Assembly (NCBI RefSeq): GCF_000208925.1
Contig: NW_001915045.1
Location: 1 to 20,590 of the forward strand
From: Entamoeba histolytica HM-1:IMSS
Taxonomy: Eukaryota; Evosea; Mastigamoebida; Endamoebidae
Direction of reading: 5' to 3'
Length of the DNA: 20,590 bases
Shown: positions 8,538-19,200 of the stretch, one piece after another
Layout: the number at the start of each line of letters is the position of its first letter
Position numbering within the stretch: position 1 is the first letter of the stretch
The notes under the pieces: generated by a model
Told to the model about the DNA's origin: nothing
Seen by the model: the letters and a program-made list of their open reading frames with translations, nothing else
Databases searched by the model: none
Made by a program: the position numbers and the translations under genes

Positions 8538-10712
8538 ATGTCAAAGAAAGGAAATATGAAAGCTAGAGTTGCAGATACTCAAGATTTAAGAGAAATGTTA
8601 ACTAACAAAAAGGAAAGTGAAAGAATTGAAGGGTTAAAAATAGTTATTTCTCAAATGACAGAAGGGAAAGATGTTGGAATATTATTTGGAGAAGTTCTTC
8701 AATGCGTTGCAACACCAAATATTGATGCTAAGAAATTAGCATATTTATATATTATGAATTATGCTAAAACACAACAAGATAATGCTACAAGAGCAGTTCA
8801 AGCTTTTTTGAGAGATTCAAATGATCCTAATCCAATTATACGTGCATTAGCTATCAGAACAATGGGAGCTATTAGAGTACCTAAAGTTACACAGGAATTA
8901 TACAACCCATTACAAAAGGCATTGAAAGATCAAGATCCATATGTTAGAAAAACAGCAGCTATGTGTGTTGCAAAGTTATATTTCTTAAATCAAGAAGAGT
9001 GTGTTAGACAAGGATTTGTTAATACATTAAAAGAGTTAATATTTGATAGTAACCATGTTGTAGTTGCTAATGCACTTGCTGCTCTTAATGAAATTAATAG
9101 TATGTCAGAAAAGCATGATGTCTTTGAAGTTACTTCAGAAAATTATAACATTCTTCTTACAGCATTAAATAAATGCGCAAATGAATGGGGACAAGTTATT
9201 ATATTAGATACTATTTCTAAATATGTTCCAGAAAATGTCCAAATTGCTGAAAGTATTTGTGAACAAGTTGCTCCAAGATTAAAAGCTGCTAATAGTGCTG
9301 TCGTATTAGCTGCTGTTAAACTTATTCTTGTATTACTTCCTCATTTAAGTGAACAAAATGCATCACTTTATTTGAAAAAGATTGCACCACCATTAGGAAC
9401 ACTTATGTCTGCATCTAAAGCATATGAAATTCAATATGTTGCATTAAGAAACATTCGATTAATTCTTCAAAAATGTAAAGACTTATTAGTAAATGATGTA
9501 AAAATATTTTATTGTAAATATAATGATCCTTTATATATTAAAATTGAAAAACTTGAAATTATTGTTGCTTTAGCTAATAAAGACAATATTAAAGAAATTC
9601 TTTCTGAATTTGTTGACTATTCTCAAATGGGTGATGTTGAATTTGTTAGAAAAGCTGTTAGAGCATTAGGAAGATGTGCTATTAAATTAGAAAACGTTGC
9701 TAATCAATGCATTACCACTTTAGTTGATTTAATTAATACAAAAGTTAATTATATTGTACAAGAAGCAATTGTTGTTATTAGAGATATCTTTAGAAGATAT
9801 CCAAATAGATATGAAAAAGTTATTGGAACTCTTTGCGAGAATTTAGACTCACTTGATGAACCAGAAGCTAAAGCTGCTATGATTTGGATTATTGGAGAAT
9901 ATTCAGATAGAATTACTAATGTAGCCGATTTATTACAAATGTTCTTAGAAACTTTCCAAGAAGAAGATATTAATGTCCAATTACAATTACTTACAGCAAC
10001 AGTTAAATCATTCTTAAAAGCTTCTTTAGAAGATCAAGACGTTCTTCAAAATTTGTTTACTATGTGTACTGAAAGTGATAATCCTGATCTTAGAGACAGA
10101 GGTCTATTTTATTGGAGACTTCTTGCTCATGACCCAGAACTTGCTAAAGAAATGGTTTGTTCTGAAAAACCAGTTATTAAAGATGACTCTGAAGAACTTG
10201 ACCAAGCTGTTTTAGTTAAATTAATTCCACATATTGGCTCTTTAGCTTCATTATTACATAAACCACCAGAGGTTTTCGTTTCTTCATTGAAAGCACAAGC
10301 TGGTGGATTTAATTTCAAGAATCTTGAGACTTTAGGTGAAGAATTCTCTTCTGACGATGAAGATGACATCCAAATCAATACTCAACCTGCTAATACAAAA
10401 TCATTACTTGATTTTGGTGATGTTACTACTCCAGCCCAACCAACTGCTGCCCCAGCTCAACAAGCCCCTCAACAACAAAGTGTAATGTCTTTGTTTGATA
10501 ATTTGAACACAACTACACCAGCTCAGTCTACTCCTGCTCAACCAGTTCAACAACAACAAAATATTTATGCTACTCTTTACGGACAACCAACCCAACCAGT
10601 CCAACAACAACCAGCTCTCTTTGCTACTCCTGGTGTTCAACCACAAGCTGCTCCAGCTCAGCCACAACAAACAAATAAACCAGCCGTTGATCTTTCATTC
10701 CTTGGCATTTAA
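8538..10712 (+). CDS. beta-adaptin, AP complex large subunit (no ear domain)
   Basis: This is the large beta subunit of a clathrin adaptor complex (AP-1/AP-2 type), which links cargo, medium chain and clathrin on Golgi, endosome or plasma membrane. The 724 residues start MSKKGNMKARVADTQDLREML. A helical-repeat trunk of about 590 residues contains family-typical stretches such as ALAIRTMGAIRVPKV (about 112), DPYVRKTAAMCVAKL (about 134) and AAMIWIIGEYSDRI (about 452). An acidic patch SSDDEDD (about 608) leads into a Gln/Pro/Ala-rich hinge of about 110 residues. A clathrin-box-like LLDFGD lies near 623. Metazoan and yeast beta subunits run 700-950 residues and mostly end in an ear; here the protein stops within the hinge at DLSFLGI. 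No introns are needed. Assignment to AP-1 or AP-2 is not possible from sequence alone. Confidence 0.93.
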   Translation: MSKKGNMKARVADTQDLREMLTNKKESERIEGLKIVISQMTEGKDVGILFGEVLQCVATPNIDAKKLAYLYIMNYAKTQQDNATRAVQAFLRDSNDPNPIIRALAIRTMGAIRVPKVTQELYNPLQKALKDQDPYVRKTAAMCVAKLYFLNQEECVRQGFVNTLKELIFDSNHVVVANALAALNEINSMSEKHDVFEVTSENYNILLTALNKCANEWGQVIILDTISKYVPENVQIAESICEQVAPRLKAANSAVVLAAVKLILVLLPHLSEQNASLYLKKIAPPLGTLMSASKAYEIQYVALRNIRLILQKCKDLLVNDVKIFYCKYNDPLYIKIEKLEIIVALANKDNIKEILSEFVDYSQMGDVEFVRKAVRALGRCAIKLENVANQCITTLVDLINTKVNYIVQEAIVVIRDIFRRYPNRYEKVIGTLCENLDSLDEPEAKAAMIWIIGEYSDRITNVADLLQMFLETFQEEDINVQLQLLTATVKSFLKASLEDQDVLQNLFTMCTESDNPDLRDRGLFYWRLLAHDPELAKEMVCSEKPVIKDDSEELDQAVLVKLIPHIGSLASLLHKPPEVFVSSLKAQAGGFNFKNLETLGEEFSSDDEDDIQINTQPANTKSLLDFGDVTTPAQPTAAPAQQAPQQQSVMSLFDNLNTTTPAQSTPAQPVQQQQNIYATLYGQPTQPVQQQPALFATPGVQPQAAPAQPQQTNKPAVDLSFLGI

Positions 10713-10795
10713 CTGAATTGTTGTCTTAATAATTTTAAATTTATATTTTTGTATAGTAATAGAATAAAAAGTTTCAAACAAGAACAAAAATCAAT
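10713..10795. terminator. convergent 3' ends of beta-adaptin and kinase genes
   Basis: Only 83 bases separate the stop codons of the two converging genes, so both 3' processing signals must sit here or overlap the neighbour's coding end. TAATAATTTT and AATAAA-like words are present. Entamoeba 3' ends are short and use TAATT-like signals, which fits. Confidence 0.45.
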
Positions 10796-13700
10796 TTAAG
10801 CCATTTGGTGAATCTCTCCAGTAGAAAACAGTAATAGAGAGAATTGCTCTAATTGAGATGGTTCAGTTGATTGAATGTTGATAAGGATATTAGTTTGAGA
10901 TTCAAGAATAACTTTTGTTTGAACTAGTTTAATAAGTAATAAATATTATTTAAAAATGAAAATAAAATTAACAAACTATCTGAGTCATTTTCATCACAAG
11001 TTGCAAGTATTCTATCATTATTTTGATCAATGACTGTGACTTTTTTTTGAGAATTATTTGTAACATTTATCATAGGAGTTAAGAATAATGATAATACTCC
11101 TTTGTCCATAGCAAATAAATGACTTTGTTTTAAATTACCATTTTTTCCTGATAAGAAACAACTAAACCCCTCATTTATTTCAGATAATTCAACAGATGGA
11201 TTTTCAAATGTAGATCGAAGTAATTCATGAATTACAATTGTAAACTTACCAAAGAGGTTTGGTAAAATTGTCATAGGAATAATAACATATTGTCCAGGGA
11301 CTAACTCAACAGCTTTACTCATGTACGACGCGTTGGTGAAGTTGGTACTAAAGACAACTTGTTGATATTCAAATCCAAAAATTTTTGTGTTAGAATCAGT
11401 TTTTATCATAGTCATTCCCATACTCATTTTATCCTCAGGACTTCCTTTGTCATAAACTAATTCAGCAATGACTCTGGTATTTTCTTTAACTCTAAGAACA
11501 AATTGTTGGTTTTTTCTCCAATTACCAGAATTAAAACACCCACCTGCTGTAAGTTCATTCCATTCACCAGATATCCAAGATGTTTTAGTTGGTATATGTT
11601 GACTCATAGAAATATCTGACATTGAATAAATCATTAACTTAAAACTTGTACGAGATTGATTTCCTCTTATATAAGGTATTAATATATAAGTTCCACTTAC
11701 GTTATCTACTAATGCAGATGATGTAGTATCATTTTCTTCTGATTCTTCTTTTATATTACCAGGAGTAAGTACAGCTAATGGAGTTTCATCGTCTTTTGTT
11801 TTAAATAAAGCAAATCCAATTTCAGTGTCTTCGTCAATGCCTAATGCAACTAACAAAATAAATAATGAAGTTGGATGGGTAGATGAAATAATAAATTTAG
11901 GGTTATCACACCATTGATATGAATTTCTTTTAATTCTACCACCATTATTTTTATTATTCCATTCACTATTGATTTGATATAATTTCCAATCAGTTTCTGA
12001 CTCGTTTAATATTTTTACCTGAGCAGAGCCATCTGGGTATTCAATTTCCATTAAATACCTTCTTTCAATTGCTGGTTGATAAGTACATCCAAAAATAATG
12101 TACCACCCTTTATCAAAATCTATTGTTTGTTCTATCTTTCTTTTTAAAGAAAATGTAGTTCCTTCTCCAATAACACAATCATCAACTATATCTAACATTC
12201 TTTGTTTATCCTCAATTTCATTTGCTGTAAATACATATAAAGCAATATGAGTTAAATTTCCTTCTTCTGCTATTTGTTCTAAACTAATTCTAATAGTAGT
12301 TTTATATAATACATGAACACTAATTTGTATATTATTTCTCCAACTGGGAAAAACATGACAACCACCAGCAGTAACACCTCTCCACTCTCCATTCAATCGA
12401 AATATTTCATTATCTGCATTTTCTATTAGTTCATGTGATATATCTGCATTTGATTTTATTTCAATTGCTTTACCATTTTCTCTTTGTGGATCTACTGTCA
12501 ATGGAACAAATGGTTGATTAATGCTATAGCTCTCAATATAAATGGGAGTTATTGGTGAACGGTCATGACCATCTTCCTCTTTATGTAAAGGACTAGTTGT
12601 ATTGAACAAACTACCACCTTTTTGGTTTTTATCAATTGTATCATTAGACCCATCAAAATAACTATGATTTATAGAAAGTGGGACAGGAGAATATCTCATT
12701 GAAAAATCTTTTTGTGTGTTATCAGACTTAGCAATAGGAATGTTTTCGTCAGTACCAATAACATTTGGGTAAATATTTGGAACATCAAATTCTTCTGTTG
12801 CATGATTAGAAGGATGATTAGAAAAATCTAACGGACTAATTTCATGAACGTCGTAATCAGGAAAAATCGAATCGATCATATTTTCTAAACCTCCTATTCC
12901 ATTTTCTTGTTGTTCTTCATTACTTCTTTTACCTACACTAGGATCAGCAAATGTTGGATCTTTAGCCTGTTTTTTGACAAGTTCAAGTGTCTTTTCAATT
13001 CCACCATTTTCTTGAATCTTTTCACTTAGATGATCTAATAAAGTCATTAAATTTTGTTTATTTCTCATAGAAATAAAATCGTGTTTAAGTAATGTATATG
13101 CAGATGGTCTTACTTGTGGAGTTTTAACCAAACAATTACTTAAAAATTCTTGAAGATTATAACTATGTTCACTTTCATTTTTTAATTTAGGAGGGGGATT
13201 TTGAGCGATGAGCATTAATACTCTCATAGGTGGCATGTCATAATATGGAGGATATGTCTCTGCCATTTCAATAATCGAAATTCCTAATGCCCAAATATCT
13301 ACTTTTTCATTATAACCAGTTTCATCAACAATTTCTGGTGCTAAAAAATGAGGAGTTCCAATTAAAGTTTTATGGTGTCTTGTTTTATCATTTAATGTTG
13401 TTGCAATACCAAAATCCCCTAGTTTAACATCTCCATCTTTTGTTATTAAGAAATTAGCTGGTTTAATATCTCTATGTATTTTATGTAATTCATGAAGATA
13501 TTTTAATCCTTGAAGAGCGTCATGACAAATTTGTGCAATAACATCTTCTTTTAATTCTTCTCCAAGAATATCCATCATGTCAGCAACAGACCCGTAACAA
13601 CAATATTCCATAACAATCTATTTATAATTATTTAATTTATTAGACTATTATGACAAAAGCAAACCCAAAATTCTTCTTGTCTTAATACACTTGTATAATA

Positions 13701-13907
13701 TCGAATAATGTAGGGTGATCGAAGGACTTTGAGTGTATCAATTTCTCTTCTAATATCTTGAAAATCTGCATCTTTCGGTAATCGTTTAATAGCGACAATT
13801 GTTCTTGTATTTTGATGAAATGCTTTATATACTTGACCAAAAGAACCTTGCCCTATTCTTTCTAAAAAACCAAATTCATCATATGGTCCAATGGCATTAA
13901 CTTCCAT
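10796..13907 (-). CDS. Ste20-type Ser/Thr kinase with calpain-III-like modules
   Basis: Three exons (13907-13665, 13617-10977, 10923-10796) join in phase to 1003 residues. The kinase domain (about 12-263) has GQGSFGQV (19-26), VAIK with Lys41, the catalytic HRDIKPANF (Asp131), DFG (149-151), GTPHFLAPE (168-176) and DIWALG. It therefore looks active and of the Ste20/germinal-centre kinase group. A polar Ser/Asn-rich linker (about 270-480) follows. Then come three beta-sandwich modules resembling calpain domain III, marked by NGEWRGVTAGGC (about 490), NSEWNNKNNGG (about 631) and SGEWNELTAGGC (about 764). A tail of about 110 residues may hold part of a fourth. Splicing rebuilds the subdomain V sequence EEFW-IVMEYC. 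The modules probably bind membrane or Ca2+, by analogy only. Substrates are unknown. Confidence 0.9.
10924..10976 (-). other. kinase gene intron 2
   Basis: A 53 base intron, GTTTGT...CTAG on the minus strand. Without splicing the frame runs into a hydrophobic run and stop at 10924-10926. With splicing, the Asp-Ser-Asp end of exon 2 continues into IQTKVILESQ and 41 more in-frame codons to TAA at 10796-10798. Confidence 0.85.
13618..13664 (-). other. kinase gene intron 1
   Basis: A 47 base intron, GTTTGC...ATAG on the minus strand, between complete codons (phase 0). Removing it fuses EEFW to IVMEYC, the hinge region of the kinase fold. The unspliced frame stops within the intron. Confidence 0.92.
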
Positions 13908-14108
13908 TGTATTATGTCTAATACTCCTAATTTTTAAGTTTTTTTTTTTCTTAAAATTGGTATAATTGTGTTATATAATAACAAAATACTTTTTTATTTT
14001 GATTTTTCTATTCTATTATTAGAATAGAAAAACCAATCATTTCAAAATTTTTGGGTATTTGAAAATAATAGTAAACTACCATAGGAATTTCAAGATGAAC
14101 AGTTAATT
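13908..14108. promoter_or_regulatory. divergent promoter region, kinase / PACS
   Basis: Both genes must start transcription inside these 201 bases. On the PACS side GTATTTGAAA (14055-14064) is one base from the Entamoeba TATA-like consensus, and GAAC occurs at 14097-14100. On the kinase side AAAAATTAG resembles the initiator. A perfect 13 bp palindrome sits between the two halves (14003-14032). Confidence 0.55.
14003..14032. repeat. perfect 13 bp inverted repeat in divergent promoter
   Basis: TTTTTCTATTCTA (14003-14015) is followed by a 4 base loop TTAT and its exact reverse complement TAGAATAGAAAAA (14020-14032). An outer pair ATTTTGA / TCAAAAT (about 13996 and 14042) lies around it. Position between two divergent starts suggests a dimeric protein-binding site or a cruciform. 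The bound factor is unknown. Confidence 0.65.
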
Positions 14109-16194
14109 ATGTCTCGTCTTGTCACCTTGGAAGGTCAGTTAGGAGATTTGACAAGCAAAGAAAGAAATGCAATCCCAAGAGTGTGTCACCTTCATTTGTC
14201 AAAAATAAGTTTGTAAAGATTTTTTAATAATTATGTCATTAAAAAAAAATACTGAATAAAAAAGCAGCAAAAATACCATTAAAGACTCCAAAGTCATTTT
14301 TGATTTCAGTTTGTATGAATAAAACAAAATCTTCAATTAAAACAAATGCTCCATTGATTATGACACCAGATACATCATCGTTAATGATCAATCTCAATAT
14401 CATCTTTTCATATCTTCATTACTTTCGGGTTTGTTGATAAATACTACTTAAAAAAATATGAAAACAGAAATTGATTATTAGGAAATAAATAATAAAATAA
14501 ATATCAGATTACATAAATACAAGAAACCTAATTTGGTATATGCTTCTTGTTCTTTATCTTTGAATGAAATTTTTTATTCAGGATTTACTGGGGATTTAGA
14601 CATGAAAGGAGCAAACGAAAAGAAAAATTTTAATAAAGATTTATATACAATCACATGTACTATTGACTCTATTCCTTTAGAATTTAATCACCTTCAAGAT
14701 TTACCTCGTTTTATTGAGTTGTGTAAAACACAAACAGTTAGTGGTACAGACAATACATTAGAGACACTTGATTTATTTTTTGATGCAGCAGAAAATATTC
14801 AAGAAGAAGGATCTGACTCAGAAGAATCTAATTCTATTCCTATTGCACCAACACCACCAGAAAGTCGTCTTGTATCAAAAAATTTAAGTCAGAAAATCCA
14901 ATTAAAATTAGGTGATATACCTGAAAAAAGAACATCTAAAGAAAATTTAGAATTTGTTGCTCGAGATTCTGTTAAAAAACAAATGAAAACAAGTGGGTCA
15001 CAAAAAGGAAAAATGGCTAGAAAGACTGTTACTAATGTTAAAGTTATTACTAATGATAATGATGATTCTACAGATACTGAAGATTGTATTAAACCATTAT
15101 ATTCAATGGAAAAAACAATGGGAATGATGGAAAAAGAAGAAGAACCTATTGTGTTACTTATTGATCCAAAGAAACGAAGGTCTTTAAGATTTTATGAAGC
15201 TATGGGAGAGAATGTTGAAGAAGTTATTGAAAAAAGGTACCATTTTATTTTTATAAGTGATTCTGAAGAAATGAAAAAGTTTATTGCATTATTAGTGATG
15301 AAAGCTGGAACCAAAGAAAAGGCAATTAAAATTGGTATTTGTGGTTCTGATGGATTTGTAAGTCTTTTTGTTCGAATTTTTATTGAAATTACTTCAAAGA
15401 AATTAAAAGGAGGAGAAGGAATGTTTAAATTCTATTATATTCCAGTTGGAAAAACATGTGAATTAATGACAGTCTTAGATGGAAGTAAAAAATACAGAGA
15501 ATTATTCTTTTCAGAAGACTGGAATGTTTTGTTTAATACAACTCAAAACATTCAACAACAAATTTGTAAAGTAATATTTGAAAAAGTTAATGAAGTTATT
15601 CAAAATTCTCAAACTAAAAAATATGTTCAATTAGGAGAAATACAATTAACCACAGAAAATGAAACTGTGATTGTTCCATTTTTAAAGAGTATTTGTCTCA
15701 CTCCAACTATAACTGAATCAAAACCTCCTGTTGTTGCTATTGACATTTGTAAACAAAAGAAAGATAAACAACATGTTACAAAAATTAAAAAACCATTAAG
15801 TGCATTAGATATTATTCGATTAGATGGTATTGAAACTACTGGTGCTATTGAAAAATATGGAGATACTAAAGGGGTATTATTAAGTGTAATTCGAAAGAAT
15901 GATAGAAAATTGTTAAGTTGTGAACAAATTATTAAAACTTATTGTGGAGATGAGGATGAGAAGAAAAAAGAAAAAAAGAAAGTGGAAAAAAAAGAAGACT
16001 CACCCTTAAAAAAAGAAGAAAAAGAAGAGTCTTCAGCAAATGTTTCAACATGTACAAAAATGATGATTAATTGTGAAGATTCATTGTTTAGTGTTTTTAT
16101 TGATGGGAGGAAATTCTTTAGTGATGTTAAATATATTTCAGTTAAAAATATATGGACAGGAACAAAAAGTATTTATTTTAACACTTTTGTTTGA
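14109..16194 (+). CDS. PACS-family sorting adaptor
   Basis: Three exons (14109-14208, about 14268-14428, 14482-16194) give about 657 residues. Phosphofurin acidic cluster sorting proteins link acidic-cluster cargo to AP-1/AP-3 for Golgi-endosome retrieval. The N-terminal cargo/adaptor-binding region is split over the exons: NAIPRVCHLHLSKI (about 20) matches the PACS 'PRLCSLTLKKL' segment, INLNIIFSYLHYF (about 75) matches the position of the AP-binding 'LALTFSLQYPHF' segment, and NKINIRLHKYKK (about 91) follows. An acidic, Ser-rich linker and a basic stretch come next. The C-terminal PACS domain holds IKIGICGSDGFVSLFVRIF (about 370), FYYIPVG and SVFIDGRKFFSDVKYISV (about 625). A Lys/Glu-rich low-complexity insert lies near 580-600. 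Animal PACS proteins are about 900-960 residues, so this is compact. Family comparison is from memory. Confidence 0.82.
14209..14267 (+). other. PACS gene intron 1 with tandem acceptor
   Basis: The donor is GTTTGT at 14209. Two acceptors three bases apart (AAG ending 14264, CAG ending 14267) both keep the frame and would add or drop one Ala, giving a 56 or 59 base intron. Neither is the usual Entamoeba TAG, so this acceptor is the least certain splice in the window. Exon 1 would otherwise stop at TAA within the intron. Confidence 0.7.
14429..14481 (+). other. PACS gene intron 2
   Basis: A 53 base intron, GTTTGT...TTAG, between complete codons. It joins SYLHYFR to EINNKINIRLHKYKK, restoring the PACS N-terminal region. 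The unspliced frame hits TGA six bases into the intron. Confidence 0.85.
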
Positions 16195-16274
16195 ATTTAT
16201 TCATTTTTTTTAATTAATTAATTTTTAGTGGTATATTTTTTATAAATAAAAACAATAAAATTCAACGAAATAAA
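16195..16274. terminator. convergent 3' ends of PACS and MON2-like genes
   Basis: An 80 base AT-rich gap between two converging stop codons, with TTAATTAATTAATTTTT and AATAAAAAC words. It must supply the 3' signals of both genes, and transcripts may overlap. Confidence 0.45.
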
Positions 16275-19200
16275 TTAATGAAAATATAAATCTCCAATGG
16301 AAGTTAATTGTGGTTGAATTAACTCTCGTATTGGTTGATGAGGTGATGAGATTAATTTGATTAAAAGAGAGTATATCCATTGTATTGTTAATCCATTTCC
16401 TAATAAGGGTTTGTTTGATATTATTTGAGGAAATATTTGTTTAATAGAATAAAGTAACTCTAAAACACACCATTGTTCTCTATACCCTTCTACATTCAAT
16501 AAATAATTATTAGTAATAAGGTTCATATGTGTAACGTAAACATCAGCACATTTTGATTTTTTAGAAATATCATTGAATGTAAGATAACAATTAATTAATA
16601 TTGAATGACATTCTTGAGAAAGAGTTTGACCATATGTTTTAAATTGTAAAGATGATTTAATTCCATAATCAATAAAATAATTAAATACATCAATTTGTGA
16701 TTTTTCTATTGGTTTTGTTTTTATAATTTGAAGAATATTGACAAGAGGAGTAAATATTTGAGTATCATTTTCAATTAATAATTGTTCATTAACTTCTTTG
16801 TATTTGATAATATTAGTAATTTCTATTATTTTTACATTTATTTCATTAATAGAATCAATAGTTTTTAATTTTTGAGAAAGAATATCAAAGAATAATTGAT
16901 GTACTTCTAATTTATAATGTAAAGATTTATTAAGAAATACTTTTTCTTGAGATTCACTTCTTTGTAATTGATTATTTGGTTCAATAAAAAAAGAAAGAAT
17001 TGTTTCATGTGATTGAATAATTCTTTGTATTATTGGTTCATCAAGAGTAAAATTCATTAATATTTTAATTAATTCATTAATTCCCCACCACTTAGACATT
17101 TTAGCTCTTTCATTTATTTTTTCAATTTCAAGAATAGTATCTAAACACCAAAGAACTGTAGTTTCAAATTTATCTTTTATATTTTCAAAATCTTTATCAA
17201 TAATAAATGAATTTAATGCTTTTATATAACGTTCTTGAATCAATGTTCCACTATTCTCTGAAACAAAGAAATCATTTGGGAATAAACAAATAAATTTCTT
17301 TATCATTTCAATTATTCTGTATTTTAATTTAATTCCACAAATACTATAAGAATCACATAACATATTTAAATATAATATTGCTACTCCACTAAACACTCCA
17401 TCATTAAATATTAAAAATTCATTTATCATTTCAATTACATCCAATGTATCATCTGCTAAACTTTCATCTACTTCTTTAAATATTGAAGAATCATAAACAA
17501 TAGGAAGTAATTTAAATACATATTTAATACCAACTTCAATACCAAATATTGTTGGTTGAAAGAAAGCAAAATCAGTAAATCCAAGAATGTATCTAAATAC
17601 TTGTTTCTTTGTTTCTTCATCACTAAATTTTTCAAATATTATTTTTAATGATCTCATAACACATGAGAGGTCAGCAATTATCGAATCATTCCATCTTCTT
17701 ATTTCAGTTAATACTCGAGAAATAATATGACTTTTTTTAATATCATCTCTTAATGGAATGTCTGTAGTATTAAGTGTTCGTGGATATACAATTACTTTTA
17801 ATTTTTGAAATGCTGAATAAAATACTTCTGTTATTAATTTTTTCCATCCTTCTTCTTTTAAACAAACTCCTTGATCCTTTATTGCTCTTAATAATGTTTG
17901 TGCTGCTGAAAACCAAATATCATAACGTTCATCATCTATTTCATTTAATAATTCATTAAAAAGAACCATCATTAATGATTCTTTAATTTCTTGTTTAAAA
18001 TTAAGTTCTGGTGTTTGACTAATAAGTTCTAATAAACTCCATTGTAATTCAATTGTTGATAAAGCAATATTTAAATCATTATTTTGATTTAAAAAAGATT
18101 TTAAAGTTTCTAATACGTAATTCATTTGTTCAAATGAAAATTGTCTTAAAATATTTGGTTTACAAATTTCTTTCAAAACATTAAATGATTGACTAACAAT
18201 ATCATAATTTGAACAGAATGATAATTCTTTAAATAATTGATCAACAGAATCATTTAGTGTTATTATTATATTTTCAATAAAAGTGGTATAACTATCAATC
18301 AAAGATCTTTTAGCTTTAACATTAGTTGATTTAATTATTGGAATTGAAACATCAAATAAAAAGAGAATATAATCTTTTTGAAATACATTTGATGAACGTT
18401 GAGATAGAATAAAATTAGTTAAATCAAAAAAGTATGAGTTAATTAATTCTTCAGAGTGAAGAGCAGTATTAATAAATAATGATTTAATATATTCTTTTAT
18501 TAAAAGAAATCTTTTTGGATGAAGTTTAATAGAATTAAATAATTGATCAAAATAATATTTGTCTATTTTAAATGATTCTTGATAATAATTTTCAATTATT
18601 GTTTGACATAATTCTACTAATGTTTTAATATAAATACAATATAATTCATCACTCATTAAATCACTTTCATTCAAATAATAATTTGGTATATTTATTATTT
18701 CATCATTTGTTTGAATTAATGGACATATATTTGTAATTGTATTTAATGATGATAAAAATGGTAATATTATAAGAAATTCTTTGGTTTGAAAGAAATTTGA
18801 AAATTCTTTAATACAGTCTTTTAACCAATTTACACAAGTCAACTGTTTTTCATTAAATTCTTGACTAATATTTTGTTGATAAGGAATAAGACCAGAAGTA
18901 TTAATAATCATGTTTATAATACGTATTGCTTCTTCATGAAGGTTATTTGAAAGTAATAAAGAAACAACATTAAAAACAAATATTAAATATTCTTTAAATA
19001 ATGGAATAGGAATAGGCAATTCAATAAAATAACGTAATTGTTCTTCAACAACATTAAAAATATTTTTAAATTGATTGTCTGAAATAAGTAAAGATTCTTT
19101 ATCTGCTAACAAAAAGGTGACGATACTAATAATTATTTTAGTAATAATACAACAATTACTTTCTTCTATTAATTCTGTTTGAGGTGTTTTTGTAATAAAT

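Noticed and set aside
10404..10670. 88-codon minus-strand frame rich in Leu, Ser and Trp
   Set aside because: It is the antisense shadow of the Gln/Pro-rich beta-adaptin hinge, whose CAA and CCA codons read as TTG and TGG on the other strand.
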